Made by a program: the position numbers and the translations under genes. Of a stretch of 64,000 nt of DNA, positions 59,795 to 64,000 are shown in pieces. Below the pieces are notes generated by a model that did not search any database, was not told where the DNA came from, and saw only the letters and a program-made list of their open reading frames with translations. Position 1 is the stretch's first letter. Each line of letters begins with the position of its first letter. The stretch is from CAVVEQ01 sp963806635 (GTDB lineage: Bacteria > Chloroflexota > Anaerolineae > Anaerolineales > Anaerolineaceae): contig CAWDZA010000024.1 in the NCBI GenBank assembly GCA_963806635.1, forward strand, positions 62,001 through 126,000. Direction: 5' to 3'.

Positions 59795-61183
59795 ATGAAA
59801 AAGATATTTCTGCTCATGATGCTTTTCGTCCTCACATTGGGTTGTGGTTTCCCATCCCTTTCAGGTCTAATTCAAAATTCCACCAGCGGTTCCGGTTTAC
59901 AAGCCCTCCCGACAGAATCTCCACGCCTGCCAACCGCCACTGAAGTACCTGCGGTTGTGAGCACGCCGGAGCCGCGCACAACCCTCACTACTGGCGAGGT
60001 GGAGAACGAGATGAAGCAGATCCAGCAGCAGGTCATTGAGCTGCGGGGGTTGCAGCCCAAAGTGAGCGAACTGAAGGATGCCACCCTCACCTCTGCCCAA
60101 CTGGCTGAAAACGTTAAAAACGATTTCTTCAAGGATTACACAGAGGAGGACGCAAAAGGCGATGTCCGCGAGTTAGCGGCCTTCGGGCTGTTGCCTGCCC
60201 AATTTGACATTTATAAAATGTATGTCGATCTGTATTCCGATCAGATCGCCGGTTATTACGACCCGGAAACCAAGGATATGTACGTGGTTCAGGGGCAGGA
60301 TTTCACCGGGAACGAGAAGATGACCTACGCGCATGAATACACCCATGCCCTGCAGGATCAAAATTGGGACCTTCGCAACGGGTTAAAAGATAACGATGAG
60401 TATTGTAAGACTCACACGGAATACTGTGCCGGCGTTCAGGCACTTACCGAGGGTGACGCATCGCTCACCGAGCAATATTGGTTTTTCTCAGACGCGACCC
60501 AGCAGGACCAACAGGACGTTCAGGATTTCTATGCCAACTACTCGAGTGATGTTTTCGACTCCACCCCACTTTATGTCCAAAATGATCTGTACTTTCCCTA
60601 CGACCAGGGTTTGAATTTTGTGCAGTACCTCTACGATGGCGGAGGCTGGGCTGCGGTGGATAAAGCCTATGAGAATCCGCCTTCCTCCACTGAAATGATC
60701 CTTCATCCTGAAAAATACCCATCAGATACCCAGGTGGATGTACCCCTGAAGGATGTTACCCCGGCGCTTGGGGAGGGTTGGAAGGAATCCACTCGCAACT
60801 CGATGGGAGAATGGTATCTTTCTCTGATCCTTTCTTCCGGCTATAACGAATCTGCCCGGCTCAATGAAGATACAGCCGCTGCAGCTGCCGCGGGCTGGGC
60901 TGGAGATACCTACACGGTAAATTGGAATGAATCCACCCAGCAACTCGGCATCATCCTGCGCAGCCGATGGGATACCTCCAAGGATGCGGATGAGTTCTGG
61001 AAAGCGCTGAACGATTACGGCGTGAAACGCTGGGGCAACCCGGCTACCCGGACTGGGAATGCCACCACCTGGGAGAACACCGCGGATCATTACGTGCAGA
61101 TTTTCCGGGATGGCGGCGATATCTGGTGGGTCATCGCACCAGATGCAGCCCTGGCACAAAAGATGGCCGCTGCTGCCAAATAA
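59795..61183 (+). CDS. Secreted lipoprotein with HExxH metalloprotease motif
   Basis: 462 residues. The lipoprotein signal peptide 'MKKIFLLMMLFVLTLGCG' is followed by a Thr/Pro-rich tether, a helical segment (EVENEMKQIQQQVIELRG), then 'YYDPETKDMYVV' and 'KMTYAHEYTHALQDQ' with zinc motif H180-E-Y-T-H184, and 'QALTEGDASLTEQYW' with a likely third-ligand Glu. This matches gluzincin-like proteases of unknown substrate, as found in Chloroflexota secretomes. AAAGGG precedes ATG 59795. The upstream 205 bases contain only AT-rich, promoter-like sequence. A terminator follows. Confidence 0.75.
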   Translation: MKKIFLLMMLFVLTLGCGFPSLSGLIQNSTSGSGLQALPTESPRLPTATEVPAVVSTPEPRTTLTTGEVENEMKQIQQQVIELRGLQPKVSELKDATLTSAQLAENVKNDFFKDYTEEDAKGDVRELAAFGLLPAQFDIYKMYVDLYSDQIAGYYDPETKDMYVVQGQDFTGNEKMTYAHEYTHALQDQNWDLRNGLKDNDEYCKTHTEYCAGVQALTEGDASLTEQYWFFSDATQQDQQDVQDFYANYSSDVFDSTPLYVQNDLYFPYDQGLNFVQYLYDGGGWAAVDKAYENPPSSTEMILHPEKYPSDTQVDVPLKDVTPALGEGWKESTRNSMGEWYLSLILSSGYNESARLNEDTAAAAAAGWAGDTYTVNWNESTQQLGIILRSRWDTSKDADEFWKALNDYGVKRWGNPATRTGNATTWENTADHYVQIFRDGGDIWWVIAPDAALAQKMAAAAK

Positions 61184-61189
61184 AATTAA

Positions 61190-61226
61190 AAAACTCACCG
61201 CCTCGAACATGAGGCGGTGAGTTTTA
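61190..61226. terminator. Bidirectional rho-independent terminator
   Basis: A 14-bp stem (61191-61204 with 61211-61224), flanked by an A-run on the left and TTTTATT on the right, between convergent genes. Confidence 0.88.
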
Positions 61227-61236
61227 TTGGATTAGG

Positions 61237-62241
61237 TTATTTCAACTTGGTATCAAAACTGGTGAGCACCTGCAGGTAATTCGCCCGCTCGAAAGCGGCC
61301 GGGTTGGCCACGCCTTTCTGGCTGAGCGCTCCACGCATTTGATCCACCGATTTGTATTCATGCGCGGCCATCCAGCTTTCCAGGTCTGCCAGCACCTTGG
61401 CAGCCTGCCCGGCGCCTTCATGCACCAGGGCGCTGGTCATCATCGCAACCTGGCTGCCGGCCATCAGCGCTTTTACAGCATCCGTGCCAGTGTGGACTCC
61501 GCTGGAGAGTGCCAGGTCAGCTTTTATTTTGCCATAGAGGATAGCCACCCAGCGCAGCGGCAGGCGCATCTCGGAGGATTTGCTCAGCTCCAGGGTGGGT
61601 ACCACTTCCAACGCCTCGATATCCAGATCGGGCTGGTAAAAACGGTTGAAGAGCACCAGCCCTTTGGCTCCAGCATCCACCAGGCGGGCAGCGAAGTTCG
61701 GCAGGCTAGTGTAGAACGGATTGAGTTTCACCGCCACAGGGATGCGCACCGATTCGCAGATATGCTGCACCAGCTCCACCTGGGCTTTTTCGAGGTCGGC
61801 GCTGGTGACGGTTGCGTCGGTGGAGAGGAAGTAGATATTCAGCTCCAGCGCGTCCGCACCGGCATCCTCCATTCGGCGCGAGTAATCCACCCAACCGCCG
61901 CTGGAAACACCGTTGAGACTGGCGATCACCGGGATGGGAAGGGATTTCTTCAACTCCCCGATCAACTTCAGGTATTTTTCTGGTCCTACATCGTAGTGAT
62001 CCATCTCCGGAAAGTAGGTGAGGGCTTCGGCGAAGGATTCGGTGCCCTGGTTGAGGAAATGATCCAGGGCGCGGCTTTCATTATTGATCTGTTCCTCAAA
62101 GAGCGAGTGCATCACCAGCGCGCCGATCCCGGCATCCGCCAATTCCTTCGCTTTTTCTACTTTCTTTGTGAATGGACTTGCGGAAGCAACCAGCGGGTTG
62201 CGGAGGTTCAAACCAAGGTAGGTAGTTTTTAGTTCAGGCAT
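61237..62241 (-). CDS. Dihydroorotate dehydrogenase-like FMN protein
   Basis: The 334-residue TIM barrel begins 'LKTTYLGLNLRNPLVASASPFTKKVEKAKELADAGIGALVMHSLFEEQI' and contains 'IPVIASLNGVSSGGWVDYSRRMEDAGADALELNIYF', 'IPVAVKLNPFYTSL' and 'LALSSGVHTGTDAVKALMAGSQVAMMTSALV', the flavin phosphate site. It belongs to the PyrD superfamily. The extended N-terminal helix and lack of neighbouring pyr genes fit the 'dihydroorotate dehydrogenase-like' group often found beside nifJ, which lies just upstream here. True substrate uncertain. Confidence 0.83.
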   Translation of the reverse strand: MPELKTTYLGLNLRNPLVASASPFTKKVEKAKELADAGIGALVMHSLFEEQINNESRALDHFLNQGTESFAEALTYFPEMDHYDVGPEKYLKLIGELKKSLPIPVIASLNGVSSGGWVDYSRRMEDAGADALELNIYFLSTDATVTSADLEKAQVELVQHICESVRIPVAVKLNPFYTSLPNFAARLVDAGAKGLVLFNRFYQPDLDIEALEVVPTLELSKSSEMRLPLRWVAILYGKIKADLALSSGVHTGTDAVKALMAGSQVAMMTSALVHEGAGQAAKVLADLESWMAAHEYKSVDQMRGALSQKGVANPAAFERANYLQVLTSFDTKLK

Positions 62242-62272
62242 TTTTTAGACCTTCCTGCTCGTATGGTTTTCT

Positions 62273-64000
62273 TTACTCTTTGGCTGCTTCGTCAGAGCCG
62301 TATTGCATCTGCGCCATCTGCTTGTAGAGATTCCAGCGTGAAACAACATCTTCGTTTGCCAATTTCATCAACATTTCTGCCCGCTTTTCGTCACTCTGGA
62401 CGAGCATGCGGTAACGGGACTCTTTATAGGCATAATCTTCGACTTTGATGGTGGGATCTTTGGAATCCAGTTGCAGGGGATTCTTGCCTTCCTTCGCCAG
62501 CTCGGGATTGTAGCGGTAGAGCGGCCAGATCCCGCTCTGCACGGCCAGTTTCTGCTGTTCTAAGCCATTCTTGGTATCAATGCCCTGGTTGATACAGTGC
62601 GAGTAGGCGATGATAAGCGCGGGACCGTCGAAGGCATCCGCCTCGATCAGCGCGCGCAGGGTCTGCACGTCGCTCGAGCCAAACGCGATGCGGGCGACGT
62701 AGATGTAACCATAACTCATCGCGATCATTCCCAGGTCCTTCTTGGGCAGCCCCTTGCCGTTGGCGGCGAATTTCGCTACCGCTGCACGGGGTGTGGCTTT
62801 GGAGGATTGACCGCCGGTATTGGAATACACCTCGGTATCCAGCACCAGCATCTTGACGTTGCGGCCAGTGGCCAGCACGTGATCGAGCCCACCATAACCA
62901 ATATCATATGCCCAGCCGTCACCGCCGATGATCCAAACAGATTTCTTCACCAGGTTATCTGCGATCGCTGCCAGTTGTCCGGATTTGGGGTCTTTGATAC
63001 CGGCCAGTTTCTGTTTCAACTTGGTTACGCGTTCGCGCTGCTGCTGAATGCCTTCTTCAGAGGACTGATCCGCAGCGAGGATCTCGCCGACCAATGCCTC
63101 GCCGATTTCCTTTGAAAGCTGTTTCACCAATTCCTGGGCAAATTCGTTCTGCTTATCCAGGGTCAGGCGCATGCCCAACCCGAACTCGGCGTTATCTTCA
63201 AAGAGGGAATTCGACCAGGAAGGTCCACGCCCGTCCTTGTTCTGCGCCCAGGGGGTGGTGGGCAGGTTGCCGCCGTAGATGGAGGTGCAGCCAGTGGCAT
63301 TGGCAACCAGCATGCGGTCACCAAAGAGCTGGGTGAGCAGCTTGATATACGGGGTTTCGCCGCATCCGGCGCAGGCACCCGAGAACTCGAAGAGCGGAGT
63401 GAGCAGCTGTGAGTTCTTCACCGATGATGGGTCAAACGCGGAGCGTTCGGGATCGGGCAGGTTGAGGAAGAATTCCCAATTGACGCCTTCCACCTCGCGC
63501 AGCGGCAGCTGCGGTGCCATGTTGATCGCCTTGCGGCTGGGTTGGGTCTTGTCTTTTGCCGGGCAGGCTTCCACGCACAGCTCGCAGCCGGTGCAGTCTT
63601 CGGGAGCAACCTGGACGGTATATTTCGCACCGGGGAATTCTTTGAATTTTGCATCCAGGGATTTGAAGGTGGCGGGGGCTTTATCCAGGTACTTCGCATC
63701 GTAAACCTTGGTGCGGATGACCGCGTGCGGGCAGACGAACGCGCACTTGCCGCACTGGATGCACAGGTCCGCTTCCCAAACCGGGATCTCCAGCGCGATA
63801 TTCCGTTTTTCCCAGCGGCTGGTGGCGGTGGGGAAGGTGCCGTCGACGGGCATGGCGCTCACCGGCAGGTCATCGCCTTCAAAACCGATGATCTTGCCCA
63901 GCACGTCGCGGACGAAAACCGGGGCTTCCTTGGGCATCGGGTCGCGCCGGGTGATGGTACTGGTCACCGCCGCGGGCACTTTGACCTCGAACAGGTTGGC
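62273..64000 (-). CDS. nifJ: Pyruvate:ferredoxin (flavodoxin) oxidoreductase, C-terminal part
   Basis: The frame is open to the right edge, so the N-terminal pyruvate and gamma domains are missing. The visible ~575 residues contain a two-cluster ferredoxin domain ('CIQCGKCAFVCPH', 'CTGCELCVEACPA'), the Cys-rich 'FSGACAGCGETPYIKLLTQLFGDRM' and the TPP-binding 'WIIGGDGWAYDIGYGGLDHVLATG', as in single-chain PFOR. It cleaves pyruvate to acetyl-CoA and CO2 with reduction of ferredoxin, pointing to anaerobic metabolism. The PyrD-like gene follows and is probably co-transcribed. Confidence 0.95.
   Translation of the reverse strand, partial: ANLFEVKVPAAVTSTITRRDPMPKEAPVFVRDVLGKIIGFEGDDLPVSAMPVDGTFPTATSRWEKRNIALEIPVWEADLCIQCGKCAFVCPHAVIRTKVYDAKYLDKAPATFKSLDAKFKEFPGAKYTVQVAPEDCTGCELCVEACPAKDKTQPSRKAINMAPQLPLREVEGVNWEFFLNLPDPERSAFDPSSVKNSQLLTPLFEFSGACAGCGETPYIKLLTQLFGDRMLVANATGCTSIYGGNLPTTPWAQNKDGRGPSWSNSLFEDNAEFGLGMRLTLDKQNEFAQELVKQLSKEIGEALVGEILAADQSSEEGIQQQRERVTKLKQKLAGIKDPKSGQLAAIADNLVKKSVWIIGGDGWAYDIGYGGLDHVLATGRNVKMLVLDTEVYSNTGGQSSKATPRAAVAKFAANGKGLPKKDLGMIAMSYGYIYVARIAFGSSDVQTLRALIEADAFDGPALIIAYSHCINQGIDTKNGLEQQKLAVQSGIWPLYRYNPELAKEGKNPLQLDSKDPTIKVEDYAYKESRYRMLVQSDEKRAEMLMKLANEDVVSRWNLYKQMAQMQYGSDEAAKE

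Noticed and set aside
61339..62232. 297-residue open frame antisense to the dihydroorotate-dehydrogenase-like gene
   Set aside because: It is a shadow of a clear TIM-barrel gene; it has no start signals or domain.
1..64000. tRNA or rRNA genes, including selC
   Set aside because: I searched by eye for TTCGAATCC-like T-loops and CCA ends and found no plausible cloverleaf; short or unusual tRNAs cannot be fully excluded.

Overview
The window looks like a chromosomal segment of a Chloroflexota bacterium, most likely class Anaerolineae. This is an inference from gene content and style. It carries glutaminyl-tRNA synthetase, a pyruvate:ferredoxin oxidoreductase typical of anaerobes, many Thr/Pro-rich secreted proteins, a MutL-like ASKHA gene inside a long cluster of lineage-specific membrane proteins, and a HerA/NurA pair. 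Coding density is high, with many ATGA, GTGA or TTGA overlaps. I see no rRNA, tRNA, CRISPR array, transposase or prophage.

Layout. 1-2.7 kb: a truncated Rossmann (TyrA-like) gene, an M50 protease, a DUF951 protein and an MGDG-synthase-like glycosyltransferase. 2.75-5.1 kb: tsaE, tsaB, rimI-like and a type-4 uracil-DNA glycosylase. 5.1-11.4 kb: a surface-polysaccharide cluster (nucleotide-sugar dehydrogenase, epimerase, flippase, GT4, large membrane protein). 11.9-21.6 kb: a nine-gene block of mostly unknown proteins, including a 1311-residue zinc-ribbon protein with eleven Trp-Leu motifs, a MutL-like ATPase and an LPNTG membrane protein. 21.7-26.9 kb: phosphohexomutase, DUF389-SH3 membrane protein, BMP-type lipoprotein, an AT-rich acetyltransferase and folE. 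27.2-31.9 kb: a five-gene minus-strand operon (NTF2-like, SDR, CrtI-like oxidoreductase, PlsY-like acyltransferase, GT2), possibly a lipid or isoprenoid pathway. 32.2-37.8 kb: sugar transferase, a tandem-repeat operator-like array, a Rdx/SelW-type selenoprotein, trpS, dtd, an SPFH protein, a selenocysteine-containing selD and small proteins. 38-48.7 kb: gamma-glutamyltransferase, uvrC, peroxiredoxin-like, ABC exporter, SDR, glnS, xseA, xseB, YuiD-like. 48.75-52.2 kb: NurA/HAS-barrel/HerA operon. 52.4-64 kb: mntP, DUF3048, nth, MBL-like, histidine kinase, M23 peptidase, miaB, lipoprotein metalloprotease, dihydroorotate-dehydrogenase-like protein and nifJ (truncated).

Two themes stand out. First, two separate in-frame UGA codons sit exactly where selenocysteine is expected (a CxxU SelW-like protein and SelD), so the organism very probably makes selenoproteins. 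Second, seven conserved genes (mutL-like, BMP lipoprotein, SPFH, selD, ggt, uvrC, nth) are each interrupted by one or two single-base indels, many in short homopolymers. This looks like residual consensus error rather than biology, and I annotate these genes as single reconstructed genes. Several genes begin 6-7 bases after a TATAAT-like box without a Shine-Dalgarno sequence, suggesting leaderless transcripts.
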